DNA of 51,309 nucleotides from positions 1 through 51,309 of the forward strand of contig JAQBGV010000068.1 in assembly GCA_032128395.1 (NCBI GenBank), in the 5' to 3' direction. This DNA is from JAQBGV01 sp032128395. Its GTDB lineage: Bacteria > Planctomycetota > UBA8108 > UBA1146. The notes beneath the pieces were generated by a model that was not told where the DNA came from, made no database searches, and was given only the letters and a program-made list of their open reading frames with translations. The position numbers were made by a program, and so were the translations under genes. Positions 1 through 7,972 of this stretch are shown here, in pieces (position 1 is the stretch's first letter; each line of letters opens with the position of its first letter).

Positions 1-149
1 GCACTCCCGGTAAGGCCGAGGGCAGAGTCGTAGTAGCCCGCGGGCGGTCCGGCCCCGGCCGCGTCTGAACTGAAGATCAGGAACGCGAGCAGGAGGGTCT
101 CCGCGATCGCGAGCCGTGGGCCGGTGGTCAGTCCTGAGGCACCCCGCAT
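1..149 (-). CDS. Secreted endonuclease I-like nuclease, N-terminal fragment cut by the window edge
   Basis: The minus strand opens with ATG at 149, preceded by GGAG seven bases upstream, and stays open to the window edge (49 codons). The product begins with a basic start, a hydrophobic stretch (AETLLLAFLIFSS) and an AGA-type cleavage region, so it is exported. The mature end starts PPAGYYDSALGLTGS. The family knowledge used is that secreted bacterial endonuclease I proteins often begin with a P-A-G-Y-Y-D-S/T-x-G-x-T-G motif, cutting nucleic acid outside the cell. No catalytic residue lies inside the window, so the assignment rests on this N-terminal motif alone. A secreted nuclease near a nucleotide-salvage block would make sense, but the link is inference. 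Confidence 0.5.
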   Translation of the reverse strand, partial: MRGASGLTTGPRLAIAETLLLAFLIFSSDAAGAGPPAGYYDSALGLTGS

Positions 150-333
150 GATGAAGCTCCCGAGCACCCCCGCTGGGGTCTGGGGGAGAGCTGTGGGGGG
201 AGATGGCCGCCACCCCCGAACTCGGTCCCCGTCCGATGGATTCTGAGAATCTGTCCCGCGCCCATCGTATCGCGCCGAAGGAGCAAGTTCGAGTTCTTGC
301 CCCCCGCCTCGCGAAGATGACCGTATTCTATCC

Positions 334-354
334 CTCGGCGGTGCTGCCGCCGAG
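334..354 (+). promoter_or_regulatory. Hairpin just upstream of the aminopeptidase ribosome-binding site
   Basis: CTCGGCGG (334-341) and CCGCCGAG (347-354) form a perfect 8-bp stem with a 5-base loop. The ribosome-binding site AAAGGGG and the ATG at 370 follow immediately. It could stabilise the 5' end of the mRNA or affect initiation. There is no T-run, so it is not a terminator. No convincing -35/-10 pair was found between 150 and 333. Confidence 0.35.
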
Positions 355-369
355 AAAGGGGATCCCTGC

Positions 370-1620
370 ATGTCCATCGACCGAAACACCCTCGAGACCC
401 AGCTCGACCGCTACGCCGAGCTCCTCGTCACCCACGGGGCGAACATCCAGCCGGGCCAGCTCTTGCAGCTCGGCGCGGAGGCCGCCGTTCGCGATTTCGC
501 CGTACGAGTCGCCGATGCCGCGTATCGCCGTGGGGCCGGATACGTCCACCTCGAGCTGATCGAACCACGAGTGGCCCGAAGCCGTATCCTCCACGCGTCG
601 GAGGAGAGCCTCGACCACGTGCCCGCGTTCCTGAAGGCGAAGTCCGACGAACTCGTCGACACCCGCGCCGCGACCATTCGACTGATCGGCAGCGAAGACC
701 CCGACATCCTCTCCGATCTCTCTCCGACGAAGCTGAACCGCGCGCGCCTCGCGCAGTTCAAGGCCGCGAAGCGATTCTACGACGATGGCATCGGGCGGAA
801 TCAGGTGCACTGGACGGTCGCAGCCGCCGCCACTCCGGGGTGGGGGATGAAGGTGTTCCCCGCTCTCGGCCCGGAGGAGGCCGAGCTGCGGCTCTGGCAG
901 GAGATCCTCCAGTTGGTGCGCGCCGACCGAGAAGACTGTCTCGCGCAGTGGGAGGAGCACAACAAGAAGCTTCACGTGCGCGGAAAGACTCTGACCGAGA
1001 TGGGAATCTCCGAGTTGGTCTTCACCGGGCCCGGCACGGATCTGACGGTGGGGCTCGCACGGGTCGCCGAATTCAGGGGTGGGACCGACCTCGGGCCGTA
1101 CGGAGTTCCGTTCGAGCCGAACATCCCGACCGAAGAGGTCTTCACGACTCCGGACTGGCGTCGGACTCAGGGTCGGGCCCGCGTCACCCGCCCCTTTCTC
1201 GTCAACGGAAAGCTCGTCGACGGACTCAGCCTGGAGTTCGCGGACGGCAGGGTGTCCCGATTCGACGCGGATTCCGGGGGAGAAACCTTCGGGGAGTACA
1301 TCGATTCCGATGAAGGGGCGAGTCGTCTGGGGGAGGTGGCGCTCGTCGGGACCGATTCCCCGGTCTTCCGCTCCGGCCTGGTCTTCGAGGAGATCCTCTT
1401 CGACGAGAACGCCGCTTGTCACATCGCGGTCGGTTCCGCCTACAAGAGCTGCCTCCGAGGGGGAGAGTCGATGACCCCCGAACAGCTCGACGCGGTGGGT
1501 TGCAACGAGTCGAGCGCGCACACCGACATGATGATCTCCGATGAACAGGTAGATGTGGTCGCGCGTACCTACGGCGGCGACGAAATCCTGATCCTCGAAA
1601 TGGGATCCTGGAGGATCTGA
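370..1620 (+). CDS. M29-family metalloaminopeptidase (AmpS/PepS type)
   Basis: The 416-residue protein matches the length and layout of the thermophilic-type M29 aminopeptidases, cytoplasmic enzymes that release N-terminal amino acids using two metal ions. The expected C-terminal ligand series is visible: NIPTEE (Glu near 255), GEVAL (Glu322), CHIAVGSAY (His351, Tyr358) and SSAHTD (His384, Asp386). The N-terminal part (Y-A-E-L-L-V-x-x-G near 15-23) is the usual family start. ATG at 370 follows an AAAGGGG ribosome-binding site. The gene stands alone between the partial nuclease and a secreted protein in the same direction. Family assignment is firm; the physiological peptide substrates are unknown. 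Confidence 0.9.
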   Translation: MSIDRNTLETQLDRYAELLVTHGANIQPGQLLQLGAEAAVRDFAVRVADAAYRRGAGYVHLELIEPRVARSRILHASEESLDHVPAFLKAKSDELVDTRAATIRLIGSEDPDILSDLSPTKLNRARLAQFKAAKRFYDDGIGRNQVHWTVAAAATPGWGMKVFPALGPEEAELRLWQEILQLVRADREDCLAQWEEHNKKLHVRGKTLTEMGISELVFTGPGTDLTVGLARVAEFRGGTDLGPYGVPFEPNIPTEEVFTTPDWRRTQGRARVTRPFLVNGKLVDGLSLEFADGRVSRFDADSGGETFGEYIDSDEGASRLGEVALVGTDSPVFRSGLVFEEILFDENAACHIAVGSAYKSCLRGGESMTPEQLDAVGCNESSAHTDMMISDEQVDVVARTYGGDEILILEMGSWRI

Positions 1621-1744
1621 TCGGGCAGCCGCGGCGTTCTGCTCTCCCCACGGACCGTTGACCCGCACCCGCTGGACCCGCTGTCGCCCATCGATGATCA
1701 TCCTGGTTGCCGCTGCCGCTCGGTCCGGACTCGAGAGGACCCTG

Positions 1745-2746
1745 ATGCCGATCCTACCCACCGCGCTCGTGACACTCGCCGCCGCACTCCTGCTCGGGCA
1801 GGGCCCCACCCTTCCCGCGGATGAACCGGGTCCGCAGCGCATCCGGGCCCTGATCGTCGATCAGGAGGCGAACGGTCTCCCCAACCAACCGACCGAGGAC
1901 CCGGTGAGGCAGCGGATCGTCATCGCCGAGGACCGGCTCCTCCTGGAAAACCCTCAGAGCGGGGTGGTCTATCTGCTCCGTCTCGACCAGGACCCCGTTT
2001 CCCTCGTCGAGATCTCCCACGACAAGAAACTCTACCGAGAGGGGCGGGAGCTCGACCGGATCCAGCACGAGCGAAGTGTCTCGGAAACGCAGACTCTCGA
2101 GAGGCTCAGGGATGCTCCCGCCCTCGAGCGGAGCGCGGTGATGAATCGGCTCTTCCTCCGCCCCGGACTCGAGCGCGAGGTGACGGTCCAGCACTTTGAG
2201 GAGGAACGTGAGATCCTCGGCCGAAAAGCCCACCGAGTCGAGGTACGCGAGAACGGCCGGGTGATCGTCGACGCCTGGATCGCCGCCGAGGACACCGGAA
2301 TCCCATTCTTCGAATTCTATCGCCGGGTTGGAGCGTTCTCCGAAGAGGTGATCGCAAAACTGCGAGAGCTGAAGGGGCTCCCTCTGGAGGCGAAGTTCAC
2401 GGTCGTTACTTCCGTCCTGCCCCACGAGATCCACGTGAGGGCGCTAGAGATCATCGAGGACAATGTGCAGCGCCGGCTGTTCGAGATCCCACCCGGCGCG
2501 GAGAAGATCGAGGAGTCTCCCTTCGCGCAGTGCCCGATCTGCGGCAGCGATGTGGAGAGGGAGGCCCCACCGGCAGGACAGTCCATCCGTCGCGACGGAA
2601 CGACGGTCTATTTCGATCGACGGGAGTGCAAGGAGGAGTACAACCACCGGGAACACCCGGAGCGCTTCCCCCGGCCGAAAAGTCCTCCCGAGGGTTCAGA
2701 AAAAAAGACACCGGGAAAGAAGACCAAGGAGAAGGGGGACCGCTAG
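1745..2746 (+). CDS. Secreted protein with C-terminal degenerate YHS/TRASH-like segment
   Basis: The 333-residue product begins with a signal peptide (MPILPTALVTLAAALLLGQG). ATG at 1745 has GAGAGG upstream; in-frame starts at 1694 (ATG) and 1658 (TTG) are possible but add a non-signal-like extension. The middle part is beta-rich and resembles periplasmic LolA/DUF4412-type folds (tracts such as HRVEVRENGRVIVDAWI), but I cannot name the family. The end has CPICG, then VYFDRRECKEEYNHREHPERF-like spacing as in YHS metal-binding domains, where the usual FC pair has become FD. A lysine-rich tail follows. Its stop overlaps the stop of the convergent mutase gene by sharing CTAG. Confidence 0.65.
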   Translation: MPILPTALVTLAAALLLGQGPTLPADEPGPQRIRALIVDQEANGLPNQPTEDPVRQRIVIAEDRLLLENPQSGVVYLLRLDQDPVSLVEISHDKKLYREGRELDRIQHERSVSETQTLERLRDAPALERSAVMNRLFLRPGLEREVTVQHFEEEREILGRKAHRVEVRENGRVIVDAWIAAEDTGIPFFEFYRRVGAFSEEVIAKLRELKGLPLEAKFTVVTSVLPHEIHVRALEIIEDNVQRRLFEIPPGAEKIEESPFAQCPICGSDVEREAPPAGQSIRRDGTTVYFDRRECKEEYNHREHPERFPRPKSPPEGSEKKTPGKKTKEKGDR

Positions 2747-4143
2747 CCTACTCCCTGCTCGTACTCCAGGAGCGGCTCCAACTGGACCGGATGCGGAGAG
2801 AGCGCCTCCCGCACCACCGCGACGATCCTCGTCAGCGCCTCGGGCGTCCGCCCCTCGACTCGGACCGTCAAGTTGGCCGTCGTGTTCGAGGCACGGATCA
2901 GCATCCATCCGTCTTCCCACGTCACCCTCACTCCGTCGATCGTATTGACCCGATCGGTTCCGAAGGCGCGGCGGAACGAGTCCTGTAGCGCGGTCACTAC
3001 GCCGAACTTCGTCGCTTCACTGACGGGGATCTTGACCTCTGGCGTCGAGAAGGTCTCCGGGATGTCGGCGAACAGCGAGGAGCAGGTCGCGTTCTTCTCC
3101 GCCATGATCTCGAGCGTCAACAGCGCGGCGTAGAACGCGTCGTCGAAGCCGTAGTAGTCGTGGGCGACGCAGATGTGCCCCGAGAGCTCTCCGGCCAGGA
3201 TCGCCCTCTCCTCGCGCATCTTCTCCTTGATGATCGAGTGCCCCGTCTTCCAGAGAATCGGGGTCCCGCCGCGCCGCGCGATGTCGGTGTAGAGGTAGTC
3301 CGAACACTTCACGTCGAAGATCACCGTCCCCTTCCCGAGTTTTTCGAGAAGATGGCGTGCGAACGCGAGCACCAAGTGGTCGGCGCTCCGCTTGCGCCCC
3401 GTCTCGTCGATCAACCCGACCCGGTCGGAGTCGCCGTCGAAACCGAATCCGCAGGCGTAGTCCCCGGCCGCGACCTTGTCGCAGAGCGCTTTCATGTACT
3501 GGGGGACCTCCGGGTCGGGGAGGTGGTTCGGGAAGGTCGCATCCGGCTCGGCGTAGAGCGCGTCGACCTCGACCCCGACCGCGGCGAAGAGCGGGAGCGC
3601 GATCGGTCCCGCGGTGCCATTCCCACAGTCGATCGCGACGCGCATCCCCGCGATCGACCGGAAGCGCTGCTCTTGCTCCGCGATATAGGTCGGGATGATC
3701 TCTCGTTCCTCGAGGGAGCCGCGCTCCGAGACGGGCTCGGCGCGTTCTGCGACCAGGCGCAGCCTCCCGATCTCCTCCCCCCAGATCGGCCAGATCCCTC
3801 GGGTGATCTTCAGTCCGTTGTACTCGATCGGGTTGTGGCTCCCGGTCACCATGATCCCGCCATCGAGCTCGAAATGGGCGGTGGCGTAGTAGAGGAGCGG
3901 CGTCGGGACTTCACCGACGTGGACGACGTCGATTCCAGCGTCGCGGAGGCCCTCGGTGACCGCCTCCGCGAAAGGGGCGCTCGACGCCCGGACGTCGTGT
4001 CCGACTGCGACGGTTCTGCCCCCGTCGCCGCGGAGCATCGTGCCGAACCCGAGACCGATGCGCCGCACCGTATCGTGGGTGAGGTCCTTCTCGACGATTC
4101 CGCGGATGTCGTACGCGCGGAAGATGTGCTCGGGAAGCAGCAC
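2743..4143 (-). CDS. manB: Phosphomannomutase/phosphoglucomutase (alpha-D-phosphohexomutase)
   Basis: The 466-residue enzyme interconverts hexose 6-phosphate and 1-phosphate, feeding GDP-mannose and other sugar nucleotides. All four family sites are visible: the phosphoserine loop TGSHNP (Ser102), the metal loop DGDSDR (236-241), the sugar-binding ELSGH (319-323) and a C-terminal phosphate-binding region after NTIDGVRV. DGDSDR instead of DGDGDR and ELSGH instead of EMSGH are mild variants that keep the key residues. The start is GTG at 4143 with AAAGGA eight bases upstream. It diverges from the nucleotidase-transporter gene and meets the upstream secreted-protein gene tail to tail with overlapping stops. 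A ManC-type guanylyltransferase at 35903 could use its product. Confidence 0.92.
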   Translation of the reverse strand: MLLPEHIFRAYDIRGIVEKDLTHDTVRRIGLGFGTMLRGDGGRTVAVGHDVRASSAPFAEAVTEGLRDAGIDVVHVGEVPTPLLYYATAHFELDGGIMVTGSHNPIEYNGLKITRGIWPIWGEEIGRLRLVAERAEPVSERGSLEEREIIPTYIAEQEQRFRSIAGMRVAIDCGNGTAGPIALPLFAAVGVEVDALYAEPDATFPNHLPDPEVPQYMKALCDKVAAGDYACGFGFDGDSDRVGLIDETGRKRSADHLVLAFARHLLEKLGKGTVIFDVKCSDYLYTDIARRGGTPILWKTGHSIIKEKMREERAILAGELSGHICVAHDYYGFDDAFYAALLTLEIMAEKNATCSSLFADIPETFSTPEVKIPVSEATKFGVVTALQDSFRRAFGTDRVNTIDGVRVTWEDGWMLIRASNTTANLTVRVEGRTPEALTRIVAVVREALSPHPVQLEPLLEYEQGVG

Positions 4144-4289
4144 AGGGGGTCCTTTCGGAAGGGGACAAGGAGGGCGCGACAGTCTAGCGACCGTTTTGGG
4201 ATGATTCCAGCAAGGCCGGCGAGGACGAGACTTGCCGCTCCAGCTCTCGCTTCGGTATCCTCCCGCACCCCCACATGAATGGGAGCGCC

Positions 4290-7136
4290 ATGCTCGTCCG
4301 TGGAATCCTCCGCCTCACGCTCGCCCTCGCTGTGTCCGTCCCCGTGTTCGCCGATGAGCCGGTGGTGCTCCTCCATGTGAACGACCTCCACGGCCAGGTG
4401 CTGCCGGTCCGGCGCTCGGGGGGGAACCTCGAAGGCGGATTTCGCGGGTTGGCCGCGATGGTGGCTGCGGAGCGGTCCGCCGCCGGGGCAGAGCGGGTCC
4501 TACTCCTCGATGCCGGCGATTGGTTCCAGGGGACCCCCGAAGGGAACCTCACGCAGGGGCGCTACATCATCGAGCTCTTGAACGCGCTCGGAGTCGACGC
4601 CTCGGAGATCGGAAATCACGACTTCGACCTCGGAGTGGCGAATCTGAGGGAGCTCATCGACCTCGCGGAGTACCCCGTCCTCGGCGCGAACGTCCTCGAA
4701 CCGGATGGCTCGGGACCGGTGCCTTGGGCCGAACGCTCGGTGATCATCGAGCGCGGCGGGATCCGTTTCGGAATCGTCGGCGTGGTCACCGAGGAGACCA
4801 AGGAGATCGTGATCGCCCATGTCGCGAAGGACCTCAGCTTCGCGAGTGCGATCGAAACGGTGCGCGCCGAGGTCGGGGCCCTGCGGAGTCGCGGTGCGGA
4901 GTGCGTCGTCGTCCTCAGCCATCTCGGGGTGATCGCCGAACGCGCCCTCGCGAAGGAAGTGCCGGGGATCGATCTCATCGTCGGGGGGCATTCGCACACG
5001 CTGGTCCCGGTGCCGTGGGTGGAGCCGACCACGGGGACCGTAGTCGTGCAAGCGGAGTCGAATGCGCAGCAGCTGGGACGGCTCGAGATCTCTCGCGGTG
5101 ATGGCGGGTTCACGATTCGGGGAGCGTGTCTGCCGATCCCGGGGCGCACCGATCCCGTCGGGGCGGGCTTCGAGGCGGTGGTCGAACGTTATCGCCCTCA
5201 GATCGAAGGGCGCCTCGAGCGGGTGCTCGGGACCTCCCCGGCGAACCTTCCGAACCCGCTGCGCTACTCGGAGGAGGATTCCGCGACGTGGCACCCGCGG
5301 GCGAATCCGCTCGGAACTTGGATCGCGGCGGAGATGGCGCACGTCGCCGGGACCAAGATCGGCATCCAGAATCGCGGGGGGATCCGAGCCGACCTCCCCC
5401 AGGGGCCGGTGACCGAGCGCGACCTCTTTCAGATCTCCCCGTTCGGTAACACGGTCGTGGTGTGCACCATGACGGGGGAGAAGCTCAGAGAAGTGGCCGA
5501 GAGATCGCTCGCCGAGCCGACCAAACGGCTCGACGTGCACGGCTTGACGATCGGCTGGACCCACGGCGGCGAGTTCGATGGCAAGAAACGGCTCATCTCT
5601 CTCGAGGTCGATGGGGACCCGGTCGAGCCTGAGAAGCTCTATGAGGTCGCGACGAACAACTTCGTCGCTCCGACCACCCCGGCGACGGTCGGGGGTGACG
5701 GCTGGACGCAGTTTCTCGACGGGAAGATCCGCGACACCGGGGTCGAGGTGCTCGAGGCGACCATCCGCGGGATCGAGCGGCTCGCCGAGACCCCCGAGCT
5801 TCAAAAGGACGCCATCGAGAGGTCGATGGAGGAACACAGCTACGTCCAGGAGGGGACCTCGGACCAGCGTCTGGTGAGCCTGTTCGGGCTCGTGGTGCTG
5901 TTCTTGCTCGCCTGGCTCCTTTCCACCGACCGCAAGACCATCCCTTGGCGGGCGGTCCTGTGGGGAATCGGGCTGCAGGCGATCCTGGCCGCTCTCATCC
6001 TTCGGACCGAGCCGGGGAGAATCGTGTTCCGCGGGGCGAAAGCGGCGTTCGATCTCGTCCTGCGATTCTCGATGGAAGGCGCGCAGTTCGTCTTCGGTCC
6101 CCTCGCCAACGTCGGAATCTCGGAGGGGGTGTTCGGCCACGGCAACGGTTGGATCTTCGCCTTTCAAGTCGCCGCGACGATCATCCTGGTCAGTTCGGTC
6201 ACCGCGATCCTCTATCACATCGGCATCATGCAGGTGATCGTCTACGCCCTCGCGAAGGGGATGCAGGTCACGCTGCGGACGAGCGGCGCGGAGTCCCTCG
6301 CGGCGGCGGCGAACATCTTCGTCGGGCAGACCGAGGCGCCTCTGGTCGTTCGACCGTACCTCGCGCGCTTCACGCCGTCGGAGACGATGGCGCTGATGAC
6401 CGGCGGGATGGCGACCGTAGCGGGGGGGGTCCTCGCCGCCTACGTCGGCCTCGGCATCGACGGGGGGCACCTCCTCGCGGCGAGCGTGATGTCCGCCCCC
6501 GCCGCCCTCGCGATCGCGAAGTTGATGGTCCCGGAGAAGGAGCACTCGGCGACCGCCGCCGACGTCCCGTTCGAGATCCAGCGCATCGATCACAACGTCC
6601 TCGACGCCGCCTGCCGGGGGGCGTCGGACGGCTTGAAGCTCGCGCTCAATGTGATGGCGATGTTGATCGCGTTCACCGCGCTGGTCGCGCTGATCAACTG
6701 GGGGATCGGATCGATCCACACCTGGTTCCTTCCCCAGGATGTCCTCGAGAACGCCGAGAAGCTCGCCGAGCAGAAGTGGTCGCTGCAGAAACTCCTCGGC
6801 TGGCTGTTCGCGCCGATCGCCTGGCTCCTCGGAGTGCCGAAGGCGGAGATGTTCGACGTCGGGGCGCTGCTCGGGATCAAGATGACCCTGAACGAGTTTT
6901 TCGCGTACATCGAGTTGTCCAAGATCCAAGAGTCGCTCAGTCCCCGCAGTGTGATGCTCACCACCTACGCGCTCTGCGGCTTCGCGAACTTCGCCAGCAT
7001 CGCGATCCAGATCGGGGGGATCAGCGCTCTCGAGAAAGGGATCCGCCCGAGCTTGGCGCGGTTGGGTCTTCGCGCGATGCTCGGGGGAACGCTCGCCGCG
7101 CTCTCCACCGCGGCGATCGCTGGGGTGATCTCGTGA
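4290..7136 (+). CDS. Fusion: periplasmic 5'-nucleotidase + CNT/NupC-family nucleoside transporter
   Basis: One 948-residue protein carries a signal peptide (1-21), a metallophosphoesterase domain, a 5'-nucleotidase C-terminal domain and a complete CNT transporter. Phosphoesterase motifs are NDLHG (Asp32, His34), DAGD (74-77), GNHD (108-111), His211 and GGHSH (232-236). The C-terminal domain has IQNRGGIR (359-366) and SPFGN (383-387). From about residue 528 the sequence follows bacterial CNTs end to end: ANIFVGQTEAP (Asn675, Gln680, Thr681, Glu682), NEF (Glu869) and CGFANFAS (Asn900, Ser903), matching substrate-binding residues known from the Vibrio cholerae CNT. ATG at 4290 follows GGGAG; ATG at 4275 is an alternative. 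Its stop overlaps the next gene by GTGA. Bacterial CNTs have their N-terminus outside, so a periplasmic enzyme can join the first helix directly. Expected action: nucleotide to nucleoside, then import. Confidence 0.93.
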   Translation: MLVRGILRLTLALAVSVPVFADEPVVLLHVNDLHGQVLPVRRSGGNLEGGFRGLAAMVAAERSAAGAERVLLLDAGDWFQGTPEGNLTQGRYIIELLNALGVDASEIGNHDFDLGVANLRELIDLAEYPVLGANVLEPDGSGPVPWAERSVIIERGGIRFGIVGVVTEETKEIVIAHVAKDLSFASAIETVRAEVGALRSRGAECVVVLSHLGVIAERALAKEVPGIDLIVGGHSHTLVPVPWVEPTTGTVVVQAESNAQQLGRLEISRGDGGFTIRGACLPIPGRTDPVGAGFEAVVERYRPQIEGRLERVLGTSPANLPNPLRYSEEDSATWHPRANPLGTWIAAEMAHVAGTKIGIQNRGGIRADLPQGPVTERDLFQISPFGNTVVVCTMTGEKLREVAERSLAEPTKRLDVHGLTIGWTHGGEFDGKKRLISLEVDGDPVEPEKLYEVATNNFVAPTTPATVGGDGWTQFLDGKIRDTGVEVLEATIRGIERLAETPELQKDAIERSMEEHSYVQEGTSDQRLVSLFGLVVLFLLAWLLSTDRKTIPWRAVLWGIGLQAILAALILRTEPGRIVFRGAKAAFDLVLRFSMEGAQFVFGPLANVGISEGVFGHGNGWIFAFQVAATIILVSSVTAILYHIGIMQVIVYALAKGMQVTLRTSGAESLAAAANIFVGQTEAPLVVRPYLARFTPSETMALMTGGMATVAGGVLAAYVGLGIDGGHLLAASVMSAPAALAIAKLMVPEKEHSATAADVPFEIQRIDHNVLDAACRGASDGLKLALNVMAMLIAFTALVALINWGIGSIHTWFLPQDVLENAEKLAEQKWSLQKLLGWLFAPIAWLLGVPKAEMFDVGALLGIKMTLNEFFAYIELSKIQESLSPRSVMLTTYALCGFANFASIAIQIGGISALEKGIRPSLARLGLRAMLGGTLAALSTAAIAGVIS

Positions 7137-7972
7137 CCGAGAGGAGCGCACTCCCGATCTCGACCCAGGTCGCAGAGGCGCGGAATTTCCTCATCGCCCG
7201 TATCGGGGCACCCCCGGAGGTCGGCCTGATCCTGGGTTCCGGGCTCGCGGCGGGGTCGCTGGCGCTCGAGGATCCGATCGAGGTTCCGGTGGGGGAGATC
7301 CCGCACCTCCCGGTCCCGAGCGTCGTCGGTCACCAGGGGGTGTGGACCTTCGGGCGGATCTCCGGACGTCCGGTCGTCGTCGCCGGGGGGCGGGTCCACC
7401 GATACGAGGGGATCCCACTCGACCAGGTCACTCTCGGGGTTCGGGTGATCCGGGCGCTCGGTGCTCGGGCGCTGGTCGTGACGAACGCAGCCGGCGGAAT
7501 CCGCGCCGATCTGACCCCCGGGACTCTGATGCGGATTCGTGACCACCTCAACCTGCTCGGGGACTCCCCGCTCGTCGGCAGTCACGAGGACTCCCTCGGT
7601 GCCCGGTTCGTCGACCTCTCCGAGGCGTACGACCGCCTTTGGGGAGATCTCGCCTGCGGCTCGTTGTCGAGAGAGGGGATCGAGCTCCCCTTAGGGGTTT
7701 ACGCGGCGTGCCTCGGGCCCCAGTATGAGACCCCCGCCGAGATCGATCACCTCGAGAAGATCGGCGCCGACGCGGTCGGCATGTCGACCGTCCCGGAGGT
7801 GATCGTCGCGCGCCAGGTCGGACTTGCAGTGTTCGGGCTCTCGCTGATCTCGAACGCTGCCGCCGGACGTGGCGCCGGAACCCTGAGCCACGAAGAAGTC
7901 TTGGAGGCAGGTCGCCGGGCGATGGGCCAACTCTCCCGAGTGGTCGAAGTGCTGGTCGACTCCGCCCCATGA
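7133..7972 (+). CDS. punA: Purine nucleoside phosphorylase, trimeric PNP/MTAP type
   Basis: The 279-residue cytoplasmic enzyme would split purine nucleosides with phosphate into base and ribose 1-phosphate. It has GSGL (35-38), His67, GRVHRYEG (86-93), GPQYETPAE (195-203), GMSTVPE (from 216) and SNAAAG, whose Asn241 is the usual purine-contacting position. The GTG start overlaps the stop of the nucleotidase-transporter gene (GTGA), so translation is coupled and the product acts on what that protein imports. Its own stop overlaps the next ATG (ATGA). Whether it prefers inosine/guanosine or xanthosine cannot be read from sequence alone. Confidence 0.93.
   Translation: MTERSALPISTQVAEARNFLIARIGAPPEVGLILGSGLAAGSLALEDPIEVPVGEIPHLPVPSVVGHQGVWTFGRISGRPVVVAGGRVHRYEGIPLDQVTLGVRVIRALGARALVVTNAAGGIRADLTPGTLMRIRDHLNLLGDSPLVGSHEDSLGARFVDLSEAYDRLWGDLACGSLSREGIELPLGVYAACLGPQYETPAEIDHLEKIGADAVGMSTVPEVIVARQVGLAVFGLSLISNAAAGRGAGTLSHEEVLEAGRRAMGQLSRVVEVLVDSAP

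Noticed and set aside
328..1842. 504-codon minus-strand frame opposite the aminopeptidase
   Set aside because: Antisense shadow: it overlaps a gene with all M29 metal ligands and has no recognisable motif or good start site.
3160..4278. 372-codon plus-strand frame opposite the hexose mutase
   Set aside because: Shadow frame; composition rich in Arg/Asp/Val, and the mutase motifs on the other strand are intact.
4500..7151. 883-codon open frame on the minus strand opposite the nucleotidase-CNT gene
   Set aside because: Its product is dominated by Arg, Asp, Gly and His without hydrophobic cores, as expected for the antisense of a GC-rich gene; the plus-strand frame has clear domains throughout.
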